Shown here: positions 1 to 8,766 of the stretch, one piece after another | How positions within the stretch are numbered: position 1 is the first letter of the stretch | Layout of the letters: each line of letters starts with the position of its first letter | Source of the DNA: Bin80 sp964291275 | GTDB taxonomy: Bacteria > Bacteroidota > Rhodothermia > Rhodothermales > Bin80 | Reading direction: 5' to 3' | DNA: 64,000 nucleotides | Assembly (NCBI GenBank): GCA_964291275.2 | Contig: OZ219799.1 | Coordinates: 1,612,001 to 1,676,000 of the forward strand | The notes under the pieces: generated by a model | The model's input: the letters and a program-made list of their open reading frames with translations, nothing else | What the model was told of the DNA's origin: nothing | Database searches by the model: none | Position numbers and translations under genes: made by a program

Positions 1-672
1 GATGGCACCTTTGAAGATGTAACAGAAGCAATGGGATTGAATAAAGTTATGTACACGATGGGGTGCAACTATGGGGATCTGGATGGAGATGGATGGCTAG
101 ATTTTTATGTGGGAACCGGTGATCCAAACCTCCGGGCACTCATGCCCAACAGGATGTTTCGAAATGTTGAGGGATCTCGCTTTGAAGAAGTCACGGTCGC
201 AGGAGGTTTTGGCCATCTACAGAAGGGACATGGCGTAGCATTTGGAGATATAAATCACGACGGAGCTCAGGACGTGTATCAGGTCATGGGAGGAGCCTTT
301 GAGGGAGACCTCGCGCGCAATGTGCTCTTCGAGAATCCGGGACATACGAATGCCTGGGTTGTGCTTTCTCTAGAGGGTACAGGTTCTAATCGAAGTGCCA
401 TTGGGGCGCGTATATCACTCGTCACGGATGTGGATACCCTGTATCGTACGGTCGGGACAGGTGCGAGCTTTGGGTCGTCACCACTTCGCTTGGAAATTGG
501 CCTTGGCAAAGCTACAGCAATTGAGCTGGTAACGGTTGTATGGCCGGCTACCGGCATAGTACAGCAGTTTGAGAATGTACCGATGCGGCAACTGATTGGC
601 ATCCGTGAAGAAACATCTACAATCGAAAGGGTACCTTTCAGATCCGTACAATTGGGAGTACCTCCCCCTTAG
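1..672 (+). CDS. CRTAC1-type FG-GAP/ASPIC-UnbV protein, 3' part
   Basis: The reading frame is open from the first base, so this is the C-terminal part of a gene that begins before the window. Acidic repeats of the form DLDGDGWLDFYVG and GDINHDGAQDVYQV are FG-GAP/VCBS calcium-binding propeller repeats. The last third (from about residue 115, LEGTGSNRSAIGARI, then SFGSSPLRLEIGLG and VVWPATG) matches the ASPIC/UnbV domain of the CRTAC1 family. Such proteins are secreted or surface-attached in Bacteroidota-like bacteria; their exact role is unknown. It ends 9 bp before the next gene and probably shares its transcript. Family call firm, function unknown. Confidence 0.85.
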   Translation, partial: DGTFEDVTEAMGLNKVMYTMGCNYGDLDGDGWLDFYVGTGDPNLRALMPNRMFRNVEGSRFEEVTVAGGFGHLQKGHGVAFGDINHDGAQDVYQVMGGAFEGDLARNVLFENPGHTNAWVVLSLEGTGSNRSAIGARISLVTDVDTLYRTVGTGASFGSSPLRLEIGLGKATAIELVTVVWPATGIVQQFENVPMRQLIGIREETSTIERVPFRSVQLGVPPP

Positions 673-681
673 TCGAGGATT

Positions 682-2460
682 ATGGTTACTGAGAAGTTTC
701 TGGGAATGCGTTACGTATTCTGCTTAGCTGCTTATCTGGTGGCTATACAGGCTGCCCGTGCACAGTCGACAGATCTGGAAGCCATAGCCGAGTCCGTCGC
801 GCAATACGAGATTGTTCTGGCGTCTGAACCCTCGATGGATGATGGTTCTCAGACCATTGAAGTACGGCGGCTTCTTCCATTACTTCCTGAATCTGTTGCT
901 CAGAAGGTGATTGTACCGGATTCCGGCCACATAACTTCAGACGCCCGGGATGCCATTATAGGCTGGTGGAGAACTCAGGATCCGTTGCCAGCCTCTGAGG
1001 TCAATGAGCGAATGGTGGAGCATGTCCGGCGTGTGCAATATGCGCTGGAGCACTACGTATGTGCTACGTGTCCGATGGGTTATGACGCACGCGGAGAAAT
1101 TTATGTTCGTTATGGTGCACCGGAGCGCATTACGCGGATTGTATTTGATGACCCACTTCTCATTGATGCAATTTACCAACCAGGTGTTGCTGTGAGCCCC
1201 GGAGATTTTCCAGAGAATGAATTCTGGAGATATCTGAATATCAACCGCGATGCCTACTTCCTGTTTATTCGAGATGGCAAACCATACCGGCTTGGTGACA
1301 CTTCTGATCTATTACCAACAGCACTTCGGTCTGGTGTAGGACAGGGAGGGCGTGGACTAGTTAAGTCCAAAATGGTACTTGCTGTTATGCGTTCTATGTA
1401 CAGGCAGCTTGCTTTAGAGCATTATCATTTTGGGTCGAGATTCAATGAGGTTGATAGATGGTTGGCTGCACACGAAGAGACAGGACGTCTGCAGAGCCGC
1501 GATATGATGGAGAACGCGAAGATTATCACAGGTGCTACATTACTGACTCAGGGTGAGCGTCCCGAAACCACAGAGTTTGACCAAGATTTGGGCCAGCCTG
1601 CCCATATCTTTGCCCAAGGCATGATCACGAATGCTCGAATTGAAGACAACCAGGCCGCCTATCAAAAGGAAATATTGCTACCTCCGAGTACTTCGGATGT
1701 CCTTTCAACATTGCCTACATTGCCATTGGGCGTGCGTTATGTGAGATTTCTGGAGCCCGATGGCACAACAACAACAGAGATCTATTGGCATCCTGAATCC
1801 GGTGGATTGATTGCTCCGGGGCATGCATCTGAACCGGTGTATTTCATACATACCTACGCGGCGCAGGAGAGGGCTGATCATACATTGTGGCGCAGCAGTA
1901 CTGATGCGATACGCATTCATATCCCGCAGTCTGGTGAGCCAGTAACGATTCCGGTACAAACAATTAAGGTTACCGGAGATACTGGTTTATATCACTTAGC
2001 CCTTCAATGGGATCAGTATGGGGTTAACTCTGAGGAAATTGGCCCTCGATTGCAGGTTGCTTCCAGACGGGTAGACTCACTTCGTTCGCTGGATGCGAGT
2101 GGTATTGCTTTGGAAATGAGTGATCTGAAGCCTCTTGTTCACACCGAAAGCGGGGCCCCGTTGCCATGGCCTCATGACTGGGTTACTCCAAGCATGAGAT
2201 TTGGTCTGGCATTTGAAATTTATCATCTTACGTATGGTGTAAAAGATGCAACGTTATACACTGTGACCTACGAAGTTACTCCCGAGCGCAGGCGTACTTC
2301 ATCGACCAGTGTGGAGTTTGAGGGTCGGAGTCGGGTGGAGCGGACAGAGGTTGTCCTGGATATCGGCAGAAGAACAGGCATGGTTCGTGTAAGGGTCAGG
2401 GTTAGAGATGAAATATCAGGTATGGAAGTATCCAGGGTGCTTAGTGTAGAGATGCGCTGA
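682..2460 (+). CDS. GWxTD domain-containing exported protein
   Basis: A 592-residue protein with a Sec signal peptide; the hydrophobic stretch FCLAAYLVAIQAARAQ suggests cleavage after AQA/RAQ. The start at 682 or the internal ATG at 706 are both possible, the latter giving a more typical signal peptide. Residues about 100-150 carry the GWxTD signature: a tryptophan-rich WWRTQDP segment, an Arg/Tyr-rich helix, then GYDARGEIYVRYGAPERI. The C-terminal half is beta-rich, as in other family members. GWxTD proteins are widespread in Rhodothermota, Gemmatimonadota and relatives; no reaction is known. It overlaps the next start by one base (TGATG), which implies translational coupling. Confidence 0.85.
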   Translation: MVTEKFLGMRYVFCLAAYLVAIQAARAQSTDLEAIAESVAQYEIVLASEPSMDDGSQTIEVRRLLPLLPESVAQKVIVPDSGHITSDARDAIIGWWRTQDPLPASEVNERMVEHVRRVQYALEHYVCATCPMGYDARGEIYVRYGAPERITRIVFDDPLLIDAIYQPGVAVSPGDFPENEFWRYLNINRDAYFLFIRDGKPYRLGDTSDLLPTALRSGVGQGGRGLVKSKMVLAVMRSMYRQLALEHYHFGSRFNEVDRWLAAHEETGRLQSRDMMENAKIITGATLLTQGERPETTEFDQDLGQPAHIFAQGMITNARIEDNQAAYQKEILLPPSTSDVLSTLPTLPLGVRYVRFLEPDGTTTTEIYWHPESGGLIAPGHASEPVYFIHTYAAQERADHTLWRSSTDAIRIHIPQSGEPVTIPVQTIKVTGDTGLYHLALQWDQYGVNSEEIGPRLQVASRRVDSLRSLDASGIALEMSDLKPLVHTESGAPLPWPHDWVTPSMRFGLAFEIYHLTYGVKDATLYTVTYEVTPERRRTSSTSVEFEGRSRVERTEVVLDIGRRTGMVRVRVRVRDEISGMEVSRVLSVEMR

Positions 2461-2786
2461 TGATTGTAAGCAGGGTAGATATTTTCCAGCAGGTCTGGGA
2501 TACGGTTGCCATAATTCCAACCTCAAAGGTTACAACATATGGGCATATTGCCGAATACTTGGGAAGCAGGAGTGCAGCGCGCACAGTTGGGTGGGCCCTC
2601 AAGGCGGCCAAAGGGGCCCATTTGCCGTGTCACCGGGTTGTGAATCGGTACGGTGCATTGACGGGGGCGAAGCAGTTTGGTGGGGTTGACGTTATGGAAC
2701 AGTTGCTCCGGAGGGAAGGGGTAACGTTTGACGAAGATGGTTGTGTGATTCTCTCACTCCACCTCTGGATTCCCGGTAGCGGGTAG
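2460..2786 (+). CDS. MGMT-family DNA alkyltransferase domain protein
   Basis: A 108-residue protein made only of the C-terminal DNA-binding/transferase domain of O6-alkylguanine-DNA alkyltransferases. Visible are the helix-turn-helix region (TTYGHIAEYLGSRSAARTVG) and the active-site motif PCHRVV at residues about 56-61. The cysteine is retained, so it could be a true methyltransferase and not an alkyltransferase-like (ATL) protein, which has Trp there. Its small size and lack of the N-terminal domain are ATL-like. Its start overlaps the preceding stop by one base. Role: repair or flagging of O6-alkylguanine. Confidence 0.88.
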   Translation: MIVSRVDIFQQVWDTVAIIPTSKVTTYGHIAEYLGSRSAARTVGWALKAAKGAHLPCHRVVNRYGALTGAKQFGGVDVMEQLLRREGVTFDEDGCVILSLHLWIPGSG

Positions 2787-2816
2787 ACTCGTTCGTGTTG
2801 TCGAGTCTGCTTACCC
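2781..2816 (+). terminator. Strong hairpin over the MGMT-domain stop codon
   Basis: GGGTA + GACTCG pairs with CGAGTC + TACCC around an 11-base loop, with a short TGCT bulge in the right arm. It covers the stop codon of the MGMT-domain gene and sits between convergent genes. There is no clear T-tract, so it may be a bidirectional terminator or mRNA-stabilising hairpin. Confidence 0.4.
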
Positions 2817-3029
2817 TGGGTTGGCAGTGAAAAGTTCAGGGAGCAAGCTTGTGTGATTGGATATGGGCCATGATGAGGAAACGTTTGGGAATTATGCCCA
2901 CAGGCAAAAGGCATACGGCCTGCAAAAATCATCCCGGAAGTGTAGCTCACAAAGAAAAAGTAGCCCATTCTGGCCCCTGAATACCAGAAGAGGAAATCCA
3001 CTGCAATGGTGAAGATGCGCCAAGGCCGT

Positions 3030-3743
3030 TTAACGCACTATGCGCGATTGAAGGATAGGTGCCAAAATCTCCCAGACATTGTCAGCTAGTATCTGTTGTC
3101 CGGCGGCGGTGGGATGAATTCCGTCTGGTTGGTTTAGTTCGGCAATGCCACCAACTCCTTCCAGTAGAAATGGGATCAGAGCAGCGCCGGTTTCTTGGGC
3201 CACGGCAGGAAACACTGCCCTGAATTCTTCCTGGAATTGTGGTCCCAGGTTTGGGGGTAGCTGCATTCCCGCAATAATGATGTTAACCTCAGGGCTTGCT
3301 GCTCTCGTCTGGTTTACGATTTGTACCAGATTGGCCTTTGTGAGTGCTGGCGAAATTCCTCGCAGACCGTCATTACCACCCAAAGCTACAACCAGAACAT
3401 CGGGCGGGTTGCGTAGCTGCCAGCCTAGCCGTCGGAGGCCTCCTGAGGAAGTGTCACCGCTCACCCCGGCATTAACCATGATCACGGGCCACCGCAGCGA
3501 ATCTACGCGTGTCTGCAGGAATGCAGGGTAGGCTTCCTTTACGGACAACCCATAGCCTGCAGTCAGACTGTTACCCAAAAAAATCACGCGCACGGGGTTG
3601 ATTGAATCCTGTGCGACAGCCGGTCGTACAGACAGCAGAACACAAAGAAGGACCCCCGTGTATAGGAGCCGGGTTGGGAAAAAGTTACACAAGACAGTGG
3701 GATTACAATGCTCGAAATTACTGGGCTTACCAAGACATACCAA
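3030..3743 (-). CDS. tesA: SGNH/GDSL arylesterase, TesA type
   Basis: Exported SGNH hydrolase that would cleave acyl esters or thioesters in the periplasm. Block I reads FLGNSLTAGYGL (GDS-like, here GNS with the catalytic Ser), block II GVSGDTSSGG, block III GGNDGLRG, and block V DGIHP with catalytic Asp and His. The longest frame starts at 3743 and would overlap the divergent ABC gene by 36 bp. A TTG at 3692 gives a cleaner signal peptide (LLYTGVLLCVLLSV...AVAQ) and a 15-bp divergent gap, and I favour it. The tesA / ybbA-ybbP divergent arrangement is the same as in many proteobacteria. Confidence 0.88.
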   Translation of the reverse strand: MVCLGKPSNFEHCNPTVLCNFFPTRLLYTGVLLCVLLSVRPAVAQDSINPVRVIFLGNSLTAGYGLSVKEAYPAFLQTRVDSLRWPVIMVNAGVSGDTSSGGLRRLGWQLRNPPDVLVVALGGNDGLRGISPALTKANLVQIVNQTRAASPEVNIIIAGMQLPPNLGPQFQEEFRAVFPAVAQETGAALIPFLLEGVGGIAELNQPDGIHPTAAGQQILADNVWEILAPILQSRIVR

Positions 3744-4403
3744 AGTGGGTCCCGATTACTGACAGTCCTTGATGATGTTACCTTTGCAATCGACGCAGGA
3801 GATACCTGTGCGGTAGTAGGGCCGTCCGGTAGTGGAAAAACCACACTACTTGGATTATGTGCAGGCCTGGATTCGCCTTCCTCGGGCACCGTAAAGCTTA
3901 CGGGAAAAGATCTTAGCCAATGTTCCGAGGATGAGCGTGCAGAAATTCGGCGTAACGCTGTCGGATTCGTTTTTCAGACGTTTAGATTGATCCCAACGCT
4001 TACTGCTCTGCAGAATGTCATGGTGCCTCTGGAACTCAGCGGTCAAGGCGGTGCCCGCAAGCGTGCCTCGGAATTGCTCCGTGAGGTTGGGCTGAAAGGA
4101 CGCGAGCATCACTACCCCGTGCAAATGAGTGGTGGAGAGCAACAGCGGGTCGGATTGGCCCGGGCATTCATCAACCGTCCAGCTATTCTCTTCGCTGATG
4201 AACCTACGGGTAATCTTGATACTACTACGGGTATCAGGATCGAAGAACTGCTGCTTGATTTGAATCGTACAGCCGGGACAGCGTTAGTTGTTGTAACACA
4301 CGATCTCAGATTAGCGCACTCATGCCATCGGGTGTTGGAGCTTGAGGCAGGTCGAATTGTTCGCGACTATAACGGTGAAGTTGAAGTACCTGTATCGGCA
4401 TGA
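3708..4403 (+). CDS. ybbA: ABC transporter ATPase, YbbA/LolD type
   Basis: A 231-residue nucleotide-binding subunit. The Walker A is GPSGSGKTTLL, the Q-loop follows GFVFQTFRLIP, the signature motif is MSGGEQQRVGLARAF, and Walker B is ILFADEPTGNLD with the H-loop VVTHD. This is the MacB/LolD/YbbA subclass that works with FtsX-type permeases, usually moving lipids, lipoproteins or performing mechanotransmission and not bulk transport. The stop overlaps the following permease start (ATGA), so the two subunits are coupled. Divergent neighbour is a TesA-type esterase, which is the classic YbbA-YbbP-TesA context. Confidence 0.92.
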   Translation: MLEITGLTKTYQSGSRLLTVLDDVTFAIDAGDTCAVVGPSGSGKTTLLGLCAGLDSPSSGTVKLTGKDLSQCSEDERAEIRRNAVGFVFQTFRLIPTLTALQNVMVPLELSGQGGARKRASELLREVGLKGREHHYPVQMSGGEQQRVGLARAFINRPAILFADEPTGNLDTTTGIRIEELLLDLNRTAGTALVVVTHDLRLAHSCHRVLELEAGRIVRDYNGEVEVPVSA

Positions 4404-6919
4404 TCAGTACTTGGACTTTGCGCATGGCATGGAGGGAAAGTCGGGGCAGCCGTCGCCGGCTATTGGTTTTCCTGTCCTCAATGGTGGTCGGTGTTGCTCT
4501 CCTAGTGGCCATATCTTCCACGTCAGATAGTCTCCAGTACAGTGTGGATGAACAGGCACGAGAGCTCCTCGGTGCAGATATGCGGTTCTCACATAGTTCG
4601 CCGTTTTCTGACACCATACGCGCGGCCATCGACACAATTGGCATCGCCAAGGCACAGCGAATATCAACATTATCCGTAGCCTATTTTCCGGCACAGGGCC
4701 GGACACGTTTGGCAGGCATACACGCTACGGAGGGTAAATATCCGTTTTACGGGTCACTAAAGACAGATCCAGTAGAGGCTGCCAGCCAATTCCGAACCGG
4801 TTCGGGCGCCCTGGTTGACCAGGGGTTGATGCGAATGTTGGGAATTGCGGTAGGAGACACTGTTCAGGTAGGCAGACGAAAATATGCTATTGCCGGCTCG
4901 CTCGTAGGCGCGCCGGGTGAGACGGAGATCAGTATGATCGTTATGCCTTCCATTTATGTTCCGCTTGAAAAGCTCGATACCTTGTTACTTGGATTCGGGG
5001 CGATGGCGAACTACGAAGTCTACGTAAAGCTTGCACCTGACGAGGATCCTGAGGAGATACGTGATTCCTTGTATAGTTCTTCTTCCGGGTTTTCCGCAGG
5101 AATTGATACGGTGGCAGAGCAGCGGGAAAATTGGGAAGAGGCTTTAGACTTTTTCAGCAAATTTCTAGGCTTGGCAGGATTTGGTGCACTGATACTTGGA
5201 GGACTTGGGGTGGGAGGTGCTATCAGGGCACATGTTCGCCGCTGCTTTAACAATATTGCAGTGCTACAATGTTTGGGTGCGGGTAGTGGGGGAGTTTTTG
5301 CTGTTTATTTCGTCCAGGCATTTATGCTCGGGTGCATTGCCGGAGTACTAGGATGTATTGGGGGGGCGCTTTCACAGATGCTGATTCCGTATGCATTGGA
5401 CTCCTTCCTGCCGTTTGAGATTGCACTTCGTGTATCCTGGCCAAGCATGGCGATGGGGTTTGGCGTGGGTCTAACAGTGACACTGATTTTCGCAATCTTG
5501 CCTCTTTTGGATGTACGCGGTGTTTCGCCTCTACGTGCACTTCGCTCTAGTATTGAGCCGCTTACACCGGCGCGTGTACGATTACTTGCTTATGTGGTAA
5601 TAGTAGGTGGTTTGATTGTAATTGCCGCTCTGCAGTCCGGAAGCTGGGCGGCTAGTGCCTATTATGCATTGGCTATTACAGTTGCTCTGGGTGCACTCTT
5701 GCTGGTCGCCAAGCTGTTGATGCTGGTTGCACGGCGTATCACAAATCGTATACCATTCTATCCATTTCGTCAGGGACTGGCCAACCTACATCGGCCGGGC
5801 AATCAGACCGTATTGGTGATGATAGCATTAGGGTTGGGCACATTTGTTGTCATGGTGCTGCTTATTAGCGAGAGCATGATTACCGGTCAGATTGATTTGG
5901 TAGGTGCTGAAGGTCGACCGGATATGATATTTTTTGATATCCAGAACGATCAGTTAGAGGGAATCACTGAACTGATTGAGGAGCAGCGCTGGCCAATTGT
6001 TGACAGTTCTCCGGTGGTAAGCATGCGCCTGCATGCTGTCGGTGATCAGACCGTGGAAGAAATTATGCAGGACTCCAGCCGTGAAGTTATATGGCCGTTA
6101 TTCCGTGAATACAGGTCCACATATCGCGCACAGCTCACTGATGCAGAGAAACTTGTCAGCGGTACGTTTGCAGGAGTACATCACACGGATTCAGCTTTCG
6201 TTCAGATATCGATAGAAGAAGATTTTGCGCGCAACGAATTACTGGCAGAGATTGGTGATACGCTTATTTTCGATGTCCAGGGAATGCAGGTTCCCACTAG
6301 GGTCACCAGCTTTCGTGAGGTAGAATGGGAGCAGATGCGGTCAAATTTTTACGTCGTTTTTCCAACTAATGTCTTGGAAGAGGCACCGCAAACGCATGTA
6401 ATCTCAAGTCGAAGAGGGGAGGGTACTACACCTGACTCGTTGCAGGCAGCTGTCGCAGCCTCTTATCCGAATGTTACTGCACTTAGTTTGGAGGCCATTG
6501 TGAGGATCATTCGTGAAGTGCTTGAGCGCATTGGCTTTGCCATTCAGTTTATGGCTTATTTTTGTTTTGCCGCTGGAATTTTGGTACTGATAGGTGCTCT
6601 TATGATTGGACGTCTGCAACGAATTGAAGAGAGTGGGCTACTCAAGACCTTGGGGGGCAGCAGAAAACAGTTGTTAATCATTGCACTCACGGAGTACTCT
6701 GTACTGGGTCTTCTGTCCAGTGCTACCGGTCTGATATTATCTTTGGTAGCGGGATGGGTTTTATCTGTGACAGCATTTGATATTCCATTGAGAGTTTCAG
6801 GGCAGTCCATATTGTTGGTTACTGCTGTGGTCATCGCTTTAACCGTGATGATTGGTTTCTTGAGCAGCAGGAGCATTTATGATCGGTCAACACTCTCTGT
6901 ATTGCGTGCAGAAGGTTGA
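4400..6919 (+). CDS. ybbP: FtsX-like permease, YbbP type
   Basis: An 839-residue inner-membrane permease, partner of the ATPase immediately upstream. One N-terminal membrane helix (residues about 20-40) is followed by a periplasmic MacB-PCD-like domain. Then come a three-helix FtsX block at about 260-370, a second pair of helices at about 400-450, another periplasmic domain, and a final FtsX block at about 700-835 (MAYFCFAAGILVLIGALMIGR, then GLLKTLGGSRKQL). The duplicated FtsX organisation and length near 800 match YbbP, not LolC/E. The substrate is unknown; the esterase next door suggests a lipid-like or acyl compound. Confidence 0.88.
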   Translation: MISTWTLRMAWRESRGSRRRLLVFLSSMVVGVALLVAISSTSDSLQYSVDEQARELLGADMRFSHSSPFSDTIRAAIDTIGIAKAQRISTLSVAYFPAQGRTRLAGIHATEGKYPFYGSLKTDPVEAASQFRTGSGALVDQGLMRMLGIAVGDTVQVGRRKYAIAGSLVGAPGETEISMIVMPSIYVPLEKLDTLLLGFGAMANYEVYVKLAPDEDPEEIRDSLYSSSSGFSAGIDTVAEQRENWEEALDFFSKFLGLAGFGALILGGLGVGGAIRAHVRRCFNNIAVLQCLGAGSGGVFAVYFVQAFMLGCIAGVLGCIGGALSQMLIPYALDSFLPFEIALRVSWPSMAMGFGVGLTVTLIFAILPLLDVRGVSPLRALRSSIEPLTPARVRLLAYVVIVGGLIVIAALQSGSWAASAYYALAITVALGALLLVAKLLMLVARRITNRIPFYPFRQGLANLHRPGNQTVLVMIALGLGTFVVMVLLISESMITGQIDLVGAEGRPDMIFFDIQNDQLEGITELIEEQRWPIVDSSPVVSMRLHAVGDQTVEEIMQDSSREVIWPLFREYRSTYRAQLTDAEKLVSGTFAGVHHTDSAFVQISIEEDFARNELLAEIGDTLIFDVQGMQVPTRVTSFREVEWEQMRSNFYVVFPTNVLEEAPQTHVISSRRGEGTTPDSLQAAVAASYPNVTALSLEAIVRIIREVLERIGFAIQFMAYFCFAAGILVLIGALMIGRLQRIEESGLLKTLGGSRKQLLIIALTEYSVLGLLSSATGLILSLVAGWVLSVTAFDIPLRVSGQSILLVTAVVIALTVMIGFLSSRSIYDRSTLSVLRAEG

Positions 6920-6940
6920 TCGGTAGTATAGTGTGGCATA

Positions 6941-7606
6941 ATGCACCAGATATCCGAAAGGGTCAATCAAGTTCAAGAACGCATTGCCCGAGCCTGCCAT
7001 TGTGCCGGGCGTGATGTTGAGGAGATAACGCTCGTCGCTGTTACCAAGACCTGGCCTCCCGAAATTGTACAGGCTGGATTGGAGGCTGGGCTTATGGACT
7101 TCGGAGAAAATAAAGTACAGGAGCTGGTTGCTAAGGCGCCGCTTTTCCCAACAGCCAATTGGCATATGATCGGACATCTGCAGCGCAACAAGGCACGTCA
7201 TGTTGTGGCACACGCACGGGAGTTTCACGCATTGGACAGCTTACGTCTGGCCAGGGCGCTAAATCGCCACGCTGAACAAACGGAGCGCGTACTGCCCTGT
7301 TTCGTGCAGGTAAATGTGTCTGGAGAAGATTCTAAGTTCGGTCTGCACCCGCCATTGGTTGATGAGTTTATGGCGCAACTGAATGGTCTCGAACATATAC
7401 GACTGACTGGATTGATGACTTTGGCTTCCCTAGATGCTCGCAAGGTACGAGAGGAATTTCGTCTGCTGCGGAGTATACAGTCTAGGTATGTACACTTAGG
7501 CTGTCAGCACCTTTCGATGGGCATGAGTGGGGATTATGAAATCGCGATAGAGGAAGGGGCTACACATGTGCGGGTTGGTTCTGCGCTGTTTGGGCATCGG
7601 CGATAG
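6941..7606 (+). CDS. yggS: PLP homeostasis protein, YggS/PROSC family
   Basis: A 221-residue alanine-racemase-fold protein that binds pyridoxal 5'-phosphate and buffers the free PLP pool; it has no racemase activity in characterised members. The PLP lysine lies in LVAVTKTWP (residue about 36). Other family signatures are DFGENKVQEL, WHMIGHLQRNK, and the C-terminal phosphate-binding part LSMGMSGDYEIAIEEGATHVRVGSALFG. Length is normal for the family. It stands 22 bp after the permease, in the same direction. Confidence 0.93.
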   Translation: MHQISERVNQVQERIARACHCAGRDVEEITLVAVTKTWPPEIVQAGLEAGLMDFGENKVQELVAKAPLFPTANWHMIGHLQRNKARHVVAHAREFHALDSLRLARALNRHAEQTERVLPCFVQVNVSGEDSKFGLHPPLVDEFMAQLNGLEHIRLTGLMTLASLDARKVREEFRLLRSIQSRYVHLGCQHLSMGMSGDYEIAIEEGATHVRVGSALFGHRR

Positions 7607-7630
7607 TTGATATATAATCCAATTAATTAG

Positions 7631-8491
7631 ATGGAGACAGACATTCCAGATTCCAAAACACAGGTGGAAAGGGTAGACGCCGCGGTAGCGATTGTGCGTG
7701 CAGTTACGGATTTTAAGCCCAAGATTGGCTTAATACTAGGTACCGGTCTAGGGAAATTAGCCGAAAGAATTAACGTCCAGCATACTATACCGTATGATTC
7801 GCTTCCGGATTTCCCGGTTTCAACGGTAGAATCTCACCAGGGTCGCCTGCTTATTGGTACTCTGGAGGGCGTTCCAGTTGTGTGTATGCAAGGGCGGATG
7901 CATGTATACGAAGGGTATAGTGCTAGAGAGGTTACTTTCCCTATCCGTGTGATGGCCTGCCTGGGTATCGAGTGCCTGCTTATATCCACTGCCTGTGGTG
8001 GTATGAATCCAGCATATCGCCGCGGCGAACTGATGCTACTCTCGGATCACATCAATCTGCAAGGAGTCAATCCGCTTGTTGGGCCAAATGTGGATGCATG
8101 GGGACCGCGATTCCCTGATATGAGTGAACCGTACGATGTAGAGTTGCGAGTTCGTGCGAAGCAGATCGCAGATAAACATGCAATCAAGCTCCACGAGGGA
8201 GTATATGTGTCTGTATTGGGTCCCAACCTGGAAACAAAGGCAGAGTATAGATTTCTGCGTACTATAGGTGCGGATGTGGTAGGCATGTCTACAACGCCGG
8301 AGGTGACCGTTGCAAGACATATGGACTTACGCGTGATGGCTATCGGTATTATCACCGATGAGTGTTTCCCGGATACGCTTCAGCCTGTTACGCTTGAAGA
8401 GGTTTTGGAGGCGGCGGGCATCGCAGAGCCGAAGCTCACTGCAATCATGTCGGATATGGTTGTATCTTTCCATGAAGATCAGTCACGGTGA
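7631..8491 (+). CDS. punA: Purine-nucleoside phosphorylase, trimeric class
   Basis: A 286-residue enzyme of the trimeric (class I) PNP family, phosphorolysing purine nucleosides to base plus ribose 1-phosphate in purine salvage. The phosphate-binding loop is GLILGTGLGKLA, followed by ESHQGRLLIG and QGRMHVYEGY (catalytic His), STACGGMN, and GPNLETKAEYRFLR with the active-site Glu. The family Asn that contacts the 6-oxo position appears as Asp in GIITDEC, which is common in Bacteroidota-type members. It lies 24 bp after yggS. Confidence 0.92.
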   Translation: METDIPDSKTQVERVDAAVAIVRAVTDFKPKIGLILGTGLGKLAERINVQHTIPYDSLPDFPVSTVESHQGRLLIGTLEGVPVVCMQGRMHVYEGYSAREVTFPIRVMACLGIECLLISTACGGMNPAYRRGELMLLSDHINLQGVNPLVGPNVDAWGPRFPDMSEPYDVELRVRAKQIADKHAIKLHEGVYVSVLGPNLETKAEYRFLRTIGADVVGMSTTPEVTVARHMDLRVMAIGIITDECFPDTLQPVTLEEVLEAAGIAEPKLTAIMSDMVVSFHEDQSR

Positions 8492-8766
8492 TTAATAAAG
8501 AATAAACCAAATCTCTCAGGTACGCACCACTCGCATTCTCAGGCTTTGTGGGACGTTAGTAGAGATATTGATCCTTCGCTCAGCAAAAAATAAATAAGTG
8601 CATATAGCGCAAATCGTTGGCGGTAGCGCAATGCTCCAGCAGTGCTGACATCCAAAACAGGTGTGTCGCAAGGAGGCAGGTTGGAACTAGGGTATGTACT
8701 CAGTCCGGTAGTCGAACAAGAACGCTAAAGATTCGTTCAGCGCGCTTGCTTTCAAGCTCTAAGGGC
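8492..8766. other. Leader region before ileS, no gene seen
   Basis: About 275 bp between the PNP gene and the chosen ileS start. No tRNA, T-box or clear terminator could be supported. It presumably holds the ileS promoter and leader. Confidence 0.4.

Noticed and set aside
8600..8766. tRNA-like pattern before ileS (AGTCCGGTAGTCGAACAAG)
   Set aside because: No acceptor stem, no T-loop GTTCGAATC and no CCA context; treated as leader sequence.
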